A stretch of DNA of 64,000 nucleotides, from contig NZ_BJOR01000002.1 of the NCBI RefSeq assembly GCF_006540305.1, positions 648,750 through 712,749 on the forward strand, in the 5' to 3' direction. This document shows, piece after piece, positions 1-9,339 of the stretch. Under the pieces are notes generated by a model. It was not told the origin of the DNA and did no database searches. It worked only from the letters and a program-made list of their open reading frames with translations. This DNA comes from Streptomyces sp. 6-11-2 (GTDB taxonomy: Bacteria; Actinomycetota; Actinomycetes; Streptomycetales; Streptomycetaceae). How positions within the stretch are numbered: position 1 is the stretch's first letter; every line of letters starts with the position of its first letter. The translations under genes were made by a program, and so were the position numbers.

Positions 1-2
1 GC

Positions 3-344
3 GACCGGATCGCGGTCATGTACGCGGGCTCGATCGTCGAGGAGAGCCGGCCGCAGGCGCTCGAGGACCGGCCCAGACACCCCTACAGCCGGCTCCTGCT
101 GGACTCCCGGCCGCGCATCGACCGGGTCGCCGACCGCCTGGAGGTGATCCCGGGACGACCGATCTCGGCCTTCGAAGTCGGTTCCGGCTGCGCCCTGGCG
201 CCCCGCTGCCCCTACGCCGAGCCCCAGTGCACGGCCACTGCCCCGGCCCTGCGGCCGATCGGTTCGGGCCAGGTCCGGTGCCACCGCAGCGAAGAGCTCG
301 AGTCCGTTCTCCGACGTTCCGGCACGGAGGTGCGCGATGTCTGA
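3..344 (+). CDS. Peptide ABC transporter ATP-binding protein, C-terminal part (DppD/OppD type)
   Basis: The reading frame is open at the left edge of the window, so only the last 113 residues or so are present. The fragment starts just before a typical post-ATPase stretch (MYAGSIVEE). It then contains the oligopeptide-transporter C-terminal signature HPYSRLLLDSRP and a cysteine cluster (GSGCALAPRCPYAEPQC) found in DppD/OppD ATPases. Its stop overlaps the start of the next ATPase gene by 8 bases, the usual tandem order of the two ATPase subunits of a di/oligopeptide importer. The substrate cannot be read from this part. It would act at the inner face of the membrane together with permeases encoded to the left. 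Confidence 0.88.
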   Translation, partial: DRIAVMYAGSIVEESRPQALEDRPRHPYSRLLLDSRPRIDRVADRLEVIPGRPISAFEVGSGCALAPRCPYAEPQCTATAPALRPIGSGQVRCHRSEELESVLRRSGTEVRDV

Positions 345-1197
345 CCACACCCCTGTCGTGGAAGTGACCGAGCTTCGCAAGGTGTTCCGCGTCCGCCGCC
401 CAGACGGACGGGGCACCACCGAGTTCACCGCCGTGGACGGCGTCGGCTTCCAGGTCCGGCCCGGCGGCGCGCTCGCGATCGTGGGGGAGTCCGGCTCCGG
501 CAAGTCCACGGTCGCCCGGATGGTGGTCGGCCTGGAGACCCCGACCTCCGGCAGCATCACCGTCCTCGGCCGCCCCCGCAAACCGGGACGTGCCGGGACG
601 GCCGAACGGCGCCGCCGCGGGCGCGAGATCCAGATGGTGTTCCAGGACCCCTACGGATCCCTCAACCGGCGCAGGTCGGTCCGCGACGCCCTGGGCGAAG
701 TGATCGACCTGCACTTCAAACCGTCCCGCAACGAACACGAGGAGCGGATCGCCCGGCTGCTGGCCGACGTCGGCCTCGACGAACGGCAGTCCCGCGCGCT
801 TCCCTCCGCGCTGTCGGGCGGGCAGCGGCAGCGGGTCGCCATCGCCCGAGCGCTCGCCGCCGAACCCAAGGTGCTGGTGCTGGACGAAGCGGTGGCCGCG
901 CTGGATGTGTCGATCCAGGCACAGATCCTCAACCTGCTCGCCGACATCCGCGAACGCACCGGCCTCACCTACCTGTTCATCAGCCACGATCTGTCCGTCG
1001 TACGGCAGATCAGCGAGGAAGCGATCGTCATGCGCAAGGGACGGATCGTGGAATCCGGCCCCACCGCCCGCATCCTCGACGACCCGCAGCATCCGTACAC
1101 CCGCATGCTGCGCCGATCCGTGCCCGGCCCCGGTTGGAAGCCGCGGCGAATGAGCCAGGACGAGCGCCAGGCGCTCGCCATGGAGGAGACATCGTGA
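337..1197 (+). CDS. Peptide ABC transporter ATP-binding protein (DppF/OppF type)
   Basis: This is a 286-residue ABC ATPase. Walker A (GESGSGKST) is near residues 50-58, the Q-loop is at VFQDPYGSLN, the ABC signature LSGGQRQR is near 159-166, and Walker B (VLVLDEAVAALD) is near 179-190. The D-loop region reads DEAVAALD instead of the usual DEPTSALD, a mild variant that keeps the catalytic Glu. The C-terminus has the peptide-importer signature HPYTRMLRRSVP. It overlaps the preceding ATPase by 8 bases and the following C45 gene by 4 bases (GTGA), so all three are probably translated from one message. It should energise import of peptides or a related amide that the next enzyme may process. Confidence 0.93.
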   Translation: MSDHTPVVEVTELRKVFRVRRPDGRGTTEFTAVDGVGFQVRPGGALAIVGESGSGKSTVARMVVGLETPTSGSITVLGRPRKPGRAGTAERRRRGREIQMVFQDPYGSLNRRRSVRDALGEVIDLHFKPSRNEHEERIARLLADVGLDERQSRALPSALSGGQRQRVAIARALAAEPKVLVLDEAVAALDVSIQAQILNLLADIRERTGLTYLFISHDLSVVRQISEEAIVMRKGRIVESGPTARILDDPQHPYTRMLRRSVPGPGWKPRRMSQDERQALAMEETS

Positions 1198-2291
1198 CCA
1201 CCCCTACGGTTTTCCGGTCGGCCCAGGCAGCCCCCGGCGATCGCGGGCAGCAGCTGGGCAAGACCTTCCCGGACCGCATCGGGCAGGCCAGTGCCTTCTA
1301 CGACCAGCTCTTCGCCGCCGCAGGCGCCACGCCGCAGGACGTCACCGACTGGAGCCTGCGGGCCTTCGAGCACATCAGCGCCTGGGCCCCGGAACTGGCC
1401 GAGGAGATGGACGGCATCGCGCGCGGCGCCGGCCTGCCCGTGTGGCGGATCGCCGCGCTCAACGCCCGAACGGAGATCCTCGGCCGGTTCGGCCGGACAC
1501 AGCACCCGGAGTGCTCGACGGTCGTGTACGCCCCGGCCGACGGCCGTCCGCCCGTCACCACCCAGACCTGGGACTGGCACGACGGCATGCGGGACGGTTG
1601 GTTCGTCTGGACCATCGAACACCCCGACGGCCGGGTCGTGCACACGGTGACCGAGTTCGGCATCGTCGGCAAGATCGGAGTCAACAAGGCGGGCCTGGGC
1701 CTGCACTTCAACATCCTCGGCCACACCTCGGACAAGTCGACCGAGGCAGCGGGCACGTGGATACCGGTGCACGCCCTGGCCCGACGCATCCTCGACACCT
1801 GCGCAAGCGTCCCCGAAGCCGTCGAACTGGCCACCGGCACACCGGTGACGGCATCCAGCTCCCTGACGCTGGCCGACCACGCGGAAGACCGGACCACCGC
1901 GGCAGCGATCGAACTCAGCCCGGCCGGATCGGTACTGCTGCGTCCGCGCGAGGACGGCTTCCTACTGCGCACCAACCACTTCGTCGACCAGGCACTCGCC
2001 GGTGGCGAGGTGATGGGAGTCGAGGACCCCAGCACCTACCGGCGGATGAACGTCCTGCAGGAGCGCACCGCGGCGATCAGCGCGCCGGACCGGGAGACCC
2101 TGGTCAAGGCCCTCACCTGCCACGCGGACGAGGGCGCGGAGCTCTGCTGCCACACCCAGCCGGACGAGGTGATCGGCAAGCGCTGGGAGACGCTCGCCAC
2201 CGTGTCCCTGGACGTCGCAGGGGGAGGGCTCGCCGCCCATGCGGGCGGACCTTGCACCTTCCACCCCGCATCCTGGGCTGAAGTCTTCTGA
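1194..2291 (+). CDS. C45-family autoproteolytic acyltransferase/hydrolase (penicillin acyltransferase-like)
   Basis: The protein has 365 residues from the GTG at 1194, which overlaps the upstream stop (GTGA). A longer frame from 1134 would run inside the ABC gene and is less likely. The sequence matches the acyl-CoA:6-aminopenicillanate acyltransferase/C45 peptidase fold, an Ntn hydrolase that cleaves itself before a Cys. The likely nucleophile is Cys107 in HPECSTVV, preceded by the family-typical helix AALNARTEI and followed by TQTWDWH. Known members hydrolyse or transfer acyl groups on small amides. Coupling to a peptide importer suggests it processes an imported N-acyl compound; this is inference. 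An IS begins directly after the stop codon, so the extreme C-terminus could have been altered. Confidence 0.82.
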   Translation: MTTPTVFRSAQAAPGDRGQQLGKTFPDRIGQASAFYDQLFAAAGATPQDVTDWSLRAFEHISAWAPELAEEMDGIARGAGLPVWRIAALNARTEILGRFGRTQHPECSTVVYAPADGRPPVTTQTWDWHDGMRDGWFVWTIEHPDGRVVHTVTEFGIVGKIGVNKAGLGLHFNILGHTSDKSTEAAGTWIPVHALARRILDTCASVPEAVELATGTPVTASSSLTLADHAEDRTTAAAIELSPAGSVLLRPREDGFLLRTNHFVDQALAGGEVMGVEDPSTYRRMNVLQERTAAISAPDRETLVKALTCHADEGAELCCHTQPDEVIGKRWETLATVSLDVAGGGLAAHAGGPCTFHPASWAEVF

Positions 2292-3552
2292 CCCTGCCCT
2301 TGCCGAAAACCTCATCCGTCCTGGTGGGGTCAGTATGTGGGGTGCGCGGGATCTTGACGCCGGTCGCTCGAGTCGGTGCTCTGGCGCGGCTGGCGACGGC
2401 TGCGGCAACATGATCGGTCGTGCTGATGCGACTGGCCTACCTGGGCGTGACGAATGCGTTCGCCCTGCTGCGCATGCTGCCGATGAGCGACCGAGACAAA
2501 GAGGTGGAGATCCTGGCGCTGCGCCATCAGATCACGGTGCTGGAACGGCAACTGGGCGGGAACAGGCCGCGGTTCGACGCGAGCGATCGGACGTTCCTGG
2601 CGGCGTTGCTGCACCAGCTCCCGCGGGACGTCCTGCGCAGGGTGCGGCTGCTGGTGCGCCCGGATACGGTGCTGCGATGGCACCGCGACCTGATCGCGTG
2701 CCGCCACGCGGCCCGTTCTCGGCCGAAGCGTCCGGGCCGGCCACGGACCGTGCACTCGATCAGAGCCCTGGTACTGCGCCTGGCGCGCGAAAATCCCAGC
2801 TGGGGCTACAGGAGAGTGCACGGTGAGCTGCTCGTGCTGGGCGTGAAGGTGGCCGCCTCCACGGTATGGGAGATCCTGAAGGAGGCTGGGATCGACCCGG
2901 CGCCCGAACGGAGCTCCAGTACCTGGGCCGACTTCCTGCGCTCCCAGGCCGACGCCCTGCTGGCCTGTGACTTCTTCGAAACGGTCACCCTGTCCGGAGT
3001 GCGGCTGTACGTGTTCGCCGTCATCGAGCACGCCAACCGCCGGGTCCGCATCCTGGGCGCCACTGCTCACCCGTCCGCGGCCTGGGTGGTCCAGGCCGCG
3101 AAGAACCTCGTCATGGACCTGGAGGACGCGAGCTGCCGAGCCCGCTTCATGATCCGGGACAGAGACCGCAAGTTCCCCGAGCTATTCGACGCCATCTTGA
3201 AGGACGCGGGGATCGAGGCGGTGCTCAGCGGCGTTCAGATGCCAAGGATGAACTCCATCATGGAGAGGTGGGTGCAAACGTGCCGACGGGAACTGCTGGA
3301 CCGGACCTTGATCTGGAACCAGCGCCATCCCCTGTACGTCCTGCGCGAGTTCGAGTCCTTCTGCAACGAGCACAGGCCGCACCAGGGCATCGCGAACGCC
3401 CGACCGCTACACCCCTTGCCCACGGCGATCAACGATCCAACGCAGATCGCCCGCCTCGACACACGCAGGCGCGAACGCCTGGGCGGCATCCTCCACGAGT
3501 ACGAACACGCCGCGTGACCTGCACGGACGAGGTTTCCGGCAAGCGCAAGGGG
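2292..3552 (+). mobile_element. Insertion sequence with rve-type transposase and imperfect terminal inverted repeats
   Basis: The outer ends carry imperfect inverted repeats of about 30 bases. The left arm (about 2292-2324) and the reverse complement of the right arm (about 3518-3552) share a core of the form CTTGCCG-AAACCTC-TCCGT. A single transposase gene lies between them on the plus strand. The left end starts at the base after the stop codon of the C45 gene. No clear target duplication was recognised, so the exact boundaries are uncertain by a few bases. Confidence 0.7.
2420..3517 (+). CDS. IS transposase, integrase catalytic core (rve/DDE)
   Basis: This 365-residue protein has an N-terminal helical and HTH-like segment (VEILALRHQITVLERQL, then a second HTH region near residues 120-155 with NPSWGYRRVHGEL). 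An rve/DDE integrase core follows. The acidic triad is visible as Asp184 (LACDFFETV), Asp247 (FMIRDRDRKF) and Glu282 (NSIMERWVQTCRREL), with the usual HRPHQGI region after it. No frameshift or stop was found, so it may be active. The family is close to the IS3/IS481-like group of integrase-type transposases common in Streptomyces; a finer assignment needs database comparison. Confidence 0.88.
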   Translation: MLMRLAYLGVTNAFALLRMLPMSDRDKEVEILALRHQITVLERQLGGNRPRFDASDRTFLAALLHQLPRDVLRRVRLLVRPDTVLRWHRDLIACRHAARSRPKRPGRPRTVHSIRALVLRLARENPSWGYRRVHGELLVLGVKVAASTVWEILKEAGIDPAPERSSSTWADFLRSQADALLACDFFETVTLSGVRLYVFAVIEHANRRVRILGATAHPSAAWVVQAAKNLVMDLEDASCRARFMIRDRDRKFPELFDAILKDAGIEAVLSGVQMPRMNSIMERWVQTCRRELLDRTLIWNQRHPLYVLREFESFCNEHRPHQGIANARPLHPLPTAINDPTQIARLDTRRRERLGGILHEYEHAA

Positions 3553-3600
3553 CCGGATGCGGGGCTTGCGTCCGCATCCCGATCAAGCGTCCGGGGCTGA

Positions 3601-6600
3601 TCAGAAGGATTCGTCTGCCCGTGTGCGCCAGTGAGCGAGGTTGTCCTGGGTGCTCTTGGTTTGCGTGTGTTTCGCGCCGAGGACGCGGATCTCGTCGGCG
3701 AGCAATCGCGTGTGCTCAGCGACGGCACGAGGGACGTCTCCTGCCTGTCCGTAGAAACCTGCGAGGTTGTGGCGCACAGTCAGCGTGGCCGGATGGCCTT
3801 CCCCGGCCACGCGCCGCATGTCGGTCAGGAGCGCTTCGAGCTCCTCGACGGCACGGGCGGGGTCGCCGGCAATGCCCCGCCAGACGGCGATCTGGTTGCG
3901 TGCCACAAGGGCCGCCGGGTGATCGGGGCCGAGCGTGGTGTGCAGCTCCGCCACGAGATCCTCCAGCACGCACACCGCACCAGGCAGGTCTTCCGCGTCC
4001 GCCAGGGCGGCGGCGCGGGAGTGGGCGGTGGTGACCAGGCAGTGCACGGGATCCGGTGCACCGGTCCCGGCGGGGGAGCTTTCGCGGCTGTCGCCAACCG
4101 CAGTTGCGGCGTTCCCCCGCTGCTCGCCCAAGGTCGTCAGATTGCGCGCGGTCGTGAGCACATCGGGGTGGTCCGGGCCGAGGACACGTTGTCGGTCGGC
4201 GAGAACCTGCTCCAGTTCGCGGGCGGCGACATCGGTCTGCCCTGCGTTGATCCGCAGACAAGCCAGGTCGTGGCGGACACTGAGCATCTCGGGATGGTCG
4301 GGACTCAACGCCAGCCGCATGGCCAGCACCAGGGCTTCCAGCACCCGCACCGCTCCGTCCGGGTCACCCGCAGCGTTGCGCCATACGGCGAGCCTGTGCC
4401 GGGTGTGGAAGGTCGCCGGATGTCCGGGTGACAGGACGCTCTCCTCATCGGACAGGAGCGCCTCTAGGACCTCGATCGCTGCTTCGGGGTCTCCTGCCAG
4501 GCCGAGCCAGTTGGCGAAATTGCCGCGAACGGTCATGGTGTCCAGATGCCGCAGCCCAAAGAGCCGCCGCATGTCCTCGACCAGCGCGCGAAAGGCTGTC
4601 GCCGCTTCACCCGCCGAGCCCGCCTGCCCTCGCCAGCCGGCGAGATTGTGCCGCGTGGCCAAGGACGCCGGATGATCCCGGCCCAGCGTCCGCTCACGGA
4701 GCACCAGTACCTCCTCGAGCTCGGTGATCGCGGCTTGCAGGTTTCCCGCCTCGGCGCGCAGCGTGGCCACGTCGTGACGAGCCTCGAGAGTCATGAAGTG
4801 CTCGGGCCCCAGCACGCGTTGCATGTCGGCCTCCACCTGGACGAGTTCGGCGACTGCCTCGGCAGGGCGCCCTGCGGCCCCGCGCCAGTCGGCCAGGTTG
4901 TGGCGGGCGGAGAGGGCGCTGGGATGGTCCGGGCCCCGAAGCCGCTCACAGTCGGCCACGAGTCGCTCCAACAGTGACACCGCGCCGGCAGGGTCGCCCG
5001 CCCGTCCCCGCCAGGTCGCCAGATTGTGCCGGGTGTTGAGGGCGTCGGGATGGTCGGGGCCCAGCACACGCTCCCGATCGGCCAGAACCTGCGCGAACGC
5101 TTCCGCTGCCCCGGCGGCGTCCCCGGCCTCTCCTCGCCAGGCGGCCAAATTGTGGCGGGCGTTGAGGACGAGGGGATGGTCGAGGCCCAGTACTAATTCA
5201 TGCAGGGGCACGAGGGATTCGAATGCTTGGGCGGCCCCGGCAGCGTCTCCGGCCTCTCCTCGCCAGCCAGCGATGTTCGTGCGCAGAGTCAGGGTGTTGG
5301 GATGGCGGGGCCCTTGGAGCAGCTCTTGATCGGGGAGCAGCTCCGCGAGGGCCGCCGCAGCCCCGGCCGCGTCGCCTGCCTGCCCACGCCAATGCGCCGC
5401 ATTCGCTCGCAGGCCGAGGGTCTCGGGACGCCGTTCCCCCAGGAAGTGGTGGGCATCGACGGATACAGCCGCGAAGTACTTGGCCGCGGCAGCCGATGCT
5501 CCGGACTCCCCGAGGCTGGCGCCGTACGTGTTCAGGATGGGGTGCATCCTGGGCCGCCACAGTGCTTCCAGGCCGTGGAGCCGAAGCGGCGGTACGTTCG
5601 CGCGCAACCGCTGACACAGACTCTGATCGCGCTTGGTCTCCTGCCACGAGCTCTCCAGCGCGTCGGCCGCTGCCCGCACGGCTTGGGAGAGGTCAGGGGT
5701 GGATTCGCGCACGGACCGCTGCACAAGCTGGTGGATCCGTACCTGACCAGGCCGCCCCCGAGCCGTGTCACCCGCGCTGTGGTCAAGCAGGTTGAGCCGG
5801 TTCAGAACGCGCAGCGCCTCCCACACCTCCCGCGCATCCGGCGCTCGCTTCCCGGGGGTGGAACGCCGCGCATCCAGGTACTGAAACGCCGCCTCCGTGA
5901 CGAACAGGCCGTCGGGGATGTCGGCGCCGTTCAGCACCCCGGCGAGTTCCAGCACTGGCCGCGCCAGCCCCGCCGGACGCAGTTTCTGGGCTCGCCGTAC
6001 GGAGATCTCCCAGACCGCCGGTACTTGATCGCGCTGCCCGTCGGGCAGCGCGTCCTCCTGTGGCAGTGCCTCGTCCAAGGAGCGGGCCTGATCGGCCAGC
6101 AGCTCGAGGTAGGCCGACACGTCTAGGTCGACGTCCACCAGATAGGCGGCCGCCTGGGCCACGGCGATCGGCAGATGGCCCATCTCGTGGGCCAGCTCGG
6201 CCAGTTGGGCGTCTGCGTCGTGCCGGTGACCGCGTTCGGTACGGCCGAGGGCCCGTCGCAGATACGCCAGCGACTGCTCTTCGGTGAACACACTTATGTG
6301 GATGACCTTGCGGGAGTCCGTGGTCCACGCGGCGTCGCGAGATCGGGTGGTGACCAGGATTCGCCCGGTCGACGTGCGCGGTGGCCACAGGCCGTTGAGG
6401 TCGCGAGGTGCCGTGACATCGTCCAGGACGATCAGCCAGCTGCGCTCGGTGGTGCTGAGCCAGGTCAGGAACTGCTGGGCTGCCAACTCCTTGTCCTTGT
6501 CGACCTCGCGATCAGTCAGGATCATGCGGGCGGCCCGGGCATAGAGGTCGATGATCGACTGTTGCTCGCCGGCCGCTACCCAGACCACCAGGTCCACTGG

Positions 6601-6966
6601 GGAATCGGCGTCCCACACGGAGGTGGCGAGGTCGATAGCCAGTTGGGTCTTCCCGACCCCGCCCATCCCGGACAAGACCTGCTCGCCGCCGGTCAGGACG
6701 GCCGTGCCGCCGCCGCCCTCGAGTGCCCAGCGCAGCACGTCCTCTTCGGAGCGGTGCTGGTAGAAACCGGCTCGCGGGGGCAGGGCGCCGATACGCAGGG
6801 GCCACTCGACGGGAGGCCGTGGAGCCTGATGGTAGTGCTGGTGGTGCTCCACCGAGCTGCCGCGAGCCCAGGCGTTGTACTTGATGTCTCCGCCCGCTCC
6901 GATCCCTCTTCGGCCCACTTCCACGTGGGTGTGAGGGGGAGTCCGTGGTGGTGTGCCGCCAGTCAT
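3601..6966 (-). CDS. NB-ARC STAND ATPase with long TPR array (module 1 NLR-like protein)
   Basis: The protein has 1121 residues. The N-terminal tail (about residues 15-39) holds one copy of the glycine-rich motif shared by this locus (GRRGIGAGGDI, then KYNAWARGSSV). The NB-ARC ATPase follows: Walker A GMGGVGKT near 100-107, Walker B SWLIVLDDV near 177-184, and RILVTTRSRD as sensor-like loop. A winged-helix region follows, ending near RIHQLVQRSVRE, which resembles the MHD-like end of NB-ARC modules. About thirteen kinesin-light-chain-type TPRs of roughly 42 residues (pattern LGPDHPxTLxTRHNLAxWRG) make up the C-terminal half. Its ATG overlaps the stop of the upstream membrane gene by one base. 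Such STAND proteins are ligand-triggered switches, with the TPRs as likely sensor. The target is unknown. Confidence 0.9.
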   Translation of the reverse strand: MTGGTPPRTPPHTHVEVGRRGIGAGGDIKYNAWARGSSVEHHQHYHQAPRPPVEWPLRIGALPPRAGFYQHRSEEDVLRWALEGGGGTAVLTGGEQVLSGMGGVGKTQLAIDLATSVWDADSPVDLVVWVAAGEQQSIIDLYARAARMILTDREVDKDKELAAQQFLTWLSTTERSWLIVLDDVTAPRDLNGLWPPRTSTGRILVTTRSRDAAWTTDSRKVIHISVFTEEQSLAYLRRALGRTERGHRHDADAQLAELAHEMGHLPIAVAQAAAYLVDVDLDVSAYLELLADQARSLDEALPQEDALPDGQRDQVPAVWEISVRRAQKLRPAGLARPVLELAGVLNGADIPDGLFVTEAAFQYLDARRSTPGKRAPDAREVWEALRVLNRLNLLDHSAGDTARGRPGQVRIHQLVQRSVRESTPDLSQAVRAAADALESSWQETKRDQSLCQRLRANVPPLRLHGLEALWRPRMHPILNTYGASLGESGASAAAAKYFAAVSVDAHHFLGERRPETLGLRANAAHWRGQAGDAAGAAAALAELLPDQELLQGPRHPNTLTLRTNIAGWRGEAGDAAGAAQAFESLVPLHELVLGLDHPLVLNARHNLAAWRGEAGDAAGAAEAFAQVLADRERVLGPDHPDALNTRHNLATWRGRAGDPAGAVSLLERLVADCERLRGPDHPSALSARHNLADWRGAAGRPAEAVAELVQVEADMQRVLGPEHFMTLEARHDVATLRAEAGNLQAAITELEEVLVLRERTLGRDHPASLATRHNLAGWRGQAGSAGEAATAFRALVEDMRRLFGLRHLDTMTVRGNFANWLGLAGDPEAAIEVLEALLSDEESVLSPGHPATFHTRHRLAVWRNAAGDPDGAVRVLEALVLAMRLALSPDHPEMLSVRHDLACLRINAGQTDVAARELEQVLADRQRVLGPDHPDVLTTARNLTTLGEQRGNAATAVGDSRESSPAGTGAPDPVHCLVTTAHSRAAALADAEDLPGAVCVLEDLVAELHTTLGPDHPAALVARNQIAVWRGIAGDPARAVEELEALLTDMRRVAGEGHPATLTVRHNLAGFYGQAGDVPRAVAEHTRLLADEIRVLGAKHTQTKSTQDNLAHWRTRADESF

Positions 6967-7415
6967 CAGGCGCGGCTGTTGTCGACGAAGGCGTTGCGGC
7001 TGATGCCTCCGGCCGCGCCCAGCGCGTCACGGCCGAATGCCTGTACGTCGCCCTCGACGTCGTCGGCCGGAGGCGTGGGCGCAGCGGTGGGCGCAGACGG
7101 GCGGACCGTGGCCCGGGTGCCGAAGGCGTTTCCGTTGATGTTCCCGCCGGCCGCCATGGCGCGGCGGCCGCGGGAGCGGACGCGCCGGGTCGTACCCGTG
7201 CCCGAGGGCGACGGGCTTGGGGAAGGTCTGAAGAGTGCGTAGACGGAGACGAGGAGTCCCACGACGCCTAGGGCGGCACCCACCACACTGGCCGCACGGT
7301 CCGCCGTGTCCAGGTCCACCACTACAGCTACGATCGCGAGCCCGGCCAGCACTGCGGCGCACAACCCCGCCGACGCCCAGACGGCAGCCCGCGCTGCCCC
7401 CGACAGTCCTGCCAT
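6966..7415 (-). CDS. Small two-TM protein with two C-terminal glycine-rich motifs (module 1 putative effector)
   Basis: The protein has 149 residues from the ATG at 7415; GGGGG lies 8 bases upstream as ribosome site, and both relatives at 12432 and 15543 start at the same point. Two hydrophobic helices lie at about residues 9-33 and 42-63, joined by the conserved turn VDLDTADR. The tail holds two divergent copies of the shared motif (about 79-104 with RAMAAGGNINGNAFG, and 124-149 with ALGAAGGISRNAF). This copy is the most degenerate of the three. The stop overlaps the start of the NLR-like gene by one base, so the two are almost certainly co-translated. A role as membrane-targeted partner of that ATPase is inferred. 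Confidence 0.8.
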   Translation of the reverse strand: MAGLSGAARAAVWASAGLCAAVLAGLAIVAVVVDLDTADRAASVVGAALGVVGLLVSVYALFRPSPSPSPSGTGTTRRVRSRGRRAMAAGGNINGNAFGTRATVRPSAPTAAPTPPADDVEGDVQAFGRDALGAAGGISRNAFVDNSRA

Positions 7416-7722
7416 CACGAATACCCCCATAGCAAAGCACACTTGCTTCTCTGAGCGTAGCCCCGCGCCACCTGCGACGGTACCCGAAGTGTCCGTGGTG
7501 CCAGCCGTGCGGCGGCTGCACCGCGTGCGGTCAGTGCCGGTACCGCCCCGAACGCTGCTGACGCTTGTTGAGGACACCACAGACAAGTTGGCGTGCCGTC
7601 AGGCGGCCATCCGCCGCCCACCCGCCCGGGGCGCGAATTTCTCGCCTGTCCAGTCGATAGATTTCGAGTTCTGGCCCGGCCGAATTCCAGGGCTGCTATA
7701 AACTTGTGACTGTGCGTTTTAG
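7416..7722. other. Intergenic region upstream of module 1, bounded by an IS1380 element
   Basis: About 300 bases separate the start of the module 1 operon from the IS1380 element that begins at 7723. Any promoter for module 1 must lie here, reading leftwards. Frames extending the membrane protein upstream are not conserved in the two relatives. I could not recognise a convincing -35/-10 pair. The IS insertion may have separated the operon from more distant regulatory DNA. Confidence 0.4.
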
Positions 7723-7883
7723 CCTCGAAGTTTCGTGACGGTCCGTCGACGGAGTCGGTGGACCGTTTTCGCGCGGTGGGCTGGGGCTGGGCAGGGCCGA
7801 GGCCCGAGTGTCGCCTCGGGGTGGCGCCGGGTTCCACTGTTCCGGGTGTTGAGGTGCTGTCGCAGGGACGGGGAATCCGTCGG

Positions 7884-9264
7884 TCAGCCGGGGTTCGGCA
7901 GGAGCGCGAGCCGGTCGAGGGCAGTGGTGATGTGGCTGGTCCAGGGCCAGTGCCGGGCCAGGCGGAGGACCCGCCGGCGGCCGGTGGTCACGAGCTGTCC
8001 GGCCGCGGTGAACAGGCGGAGCCGCAGGCGACGGGGCTCCCAGAGCCTGGCCTTCCCGGTCAGCGCGAGCATCGGCATCCAGGCCAGCAGGTCCAGTGCG
8101 ATCTGCACGATCTCCAGCCAGATGCGGTTCTGGGCGGTGTGGTGCAGGGGCAGGTTCCGCAGCCCGGTGGCCCGGGCGGCCCGGATCCGGTCCTCGGCCC
8201 GGGCCCGCAGCCGGTGACGGAGCTCGAGCTCGGCGATCGGCCGGCCGGCCGGAGGTGCTGGTGGCGAAGCACGTCAGTCGCATGCCGTCCGCGTCGGTGA
8301 GTCTCAACTGGGCCCCGGGGTGCGGCCTTTCCTTCCGAACGATCAGCCGCATCCCCTTCGGCCAACCCTCCAGGACATCGCCGGTGAGTTCGGCGACCCA
8401 GGCGCCGTCGCGGATCTCGCCGTCCGCCTCGACGGCCGGCGTCCAGGCGGATGCCGGAACCTTCAGCACGTGCTCGTGGATCGCATCTGTGATCACCATG
8501 CCGACCGAGTAGGACAGCCACCGTCCCCGCCGGGCCAGCCAGGCGACGAAGTCATGGGTGCCGCCCGCGGAGTCGGTGCGGATCAGGGTCTGCCGCCCGC
8601 GCCGGTACTTCTTCGGGAGCTGAGCCAGGGCCAGGCCGGCGGCGGTGATGTGGTCGGCGGCCGTGTTCGAGCCCGCGTTCCCCGGCCTGAGCAGGGCCGC
8701 CACCGGCTCCCCGGTGCCGCCCGGTCCGTGGTCGACGAACCCCATCAACGGGTGGTGGCCGTAGGTCCGCTTCCACGTGGGTGCGGCGCCCTGCTTGTCC
8801 GAGTGCGCGATCACCAGCACCCCGTCGAGGTCAACAGTCACCGACCCGTCCGCATCAGGCGCTTTCCGTTCGGCCAACCGCCAGACACTTTGGCGGACTT
8901 CAGCCCGCGCGGCACGGATGGCCCGCAGGGCTTTCTCCCCGGAGGCTGCGAGGGTGTCAACCAGGCGGGAGACCGTCGGGTCGGAGGCGACCGGCCCGAA
9001 CATGGCCGGCTCGGCCCGCAGCATGCCGACATCGGCCAGGCAGTCCCCGCCCATCGCGACCGCCAGTGCGACATCCAGGAGGACCTTCCCGGGATCATGA
9101 ACGGCCCGCGGCTTGCGCCACGGCGCCAGTGCCGCAGATATCGCCCGGTCAAGGCCCACCTTGCGGACCGTCTCCACCAGCAGGACCGAGCCGGCCTGCG
9201 AGACCACCTGGCGGCCGTCCCCCTGAACACGGACACGCGGGTACGACGCGATAGGCTCTCTCAC
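7884..9264 (-). pseudogene. IS1380-family transposase, frameshifted
   Basis: Translation from the GTG at 9264 gives a normal IS1380 transposase start (SQAGSVLLVETVRKVGLD, HDPGKVLLDVALAVAMGGD, VTVDLDGVLVIAHSDK, RTDSAGGTHDFVAWL) up to FATSTSGRP. There the sequence GGCC is present three times in tandem (8239-8252). Removing one GGCC restores the frame into the expected C-terminus (IAELELRHRLRARAEDR, then the segment ending LDRLALLPNPG at 7884). The gene is therefore inactivated by a 4-base duplication. A long hairpin lies just upstream of the start. Confidence 0.85.
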
Positions 9265-9266
9265 CT

Positions 9267-9339
9267 GGAAAGTGCTCTTTTCCTTGCAACCGACAGGACC
9301 CTCAGCAAGTCCTATCGTTGCAGGTCAAGAGCACTTTCC
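9267..9339. promoter_or_regulatory. Long hairpin immediately upstream of the IS1380 transposase
   Basis: The arms GGAAAGTGCTCTT (9267-9279) and AAGAGCACTTTCC (9327-9339) are perfect complements. The stem continues inward with a nearly matching TGCAAC(C)GACAGGAC / GTCCTATCGTTGCA pair around a short loop. It lies between the IS end and the transposase start, where such structures often limit transposase expression from outside transcripts. Confidence 0.6.

Noticed and set aside
3621..7242. Several long plus-strand frames opposite the module 1 ATPase and membrane genes
   Set aside because: They are antisense shadows of repetitive GC-rich TPR coding sequence, with no family content and the wrong codon-position bias.
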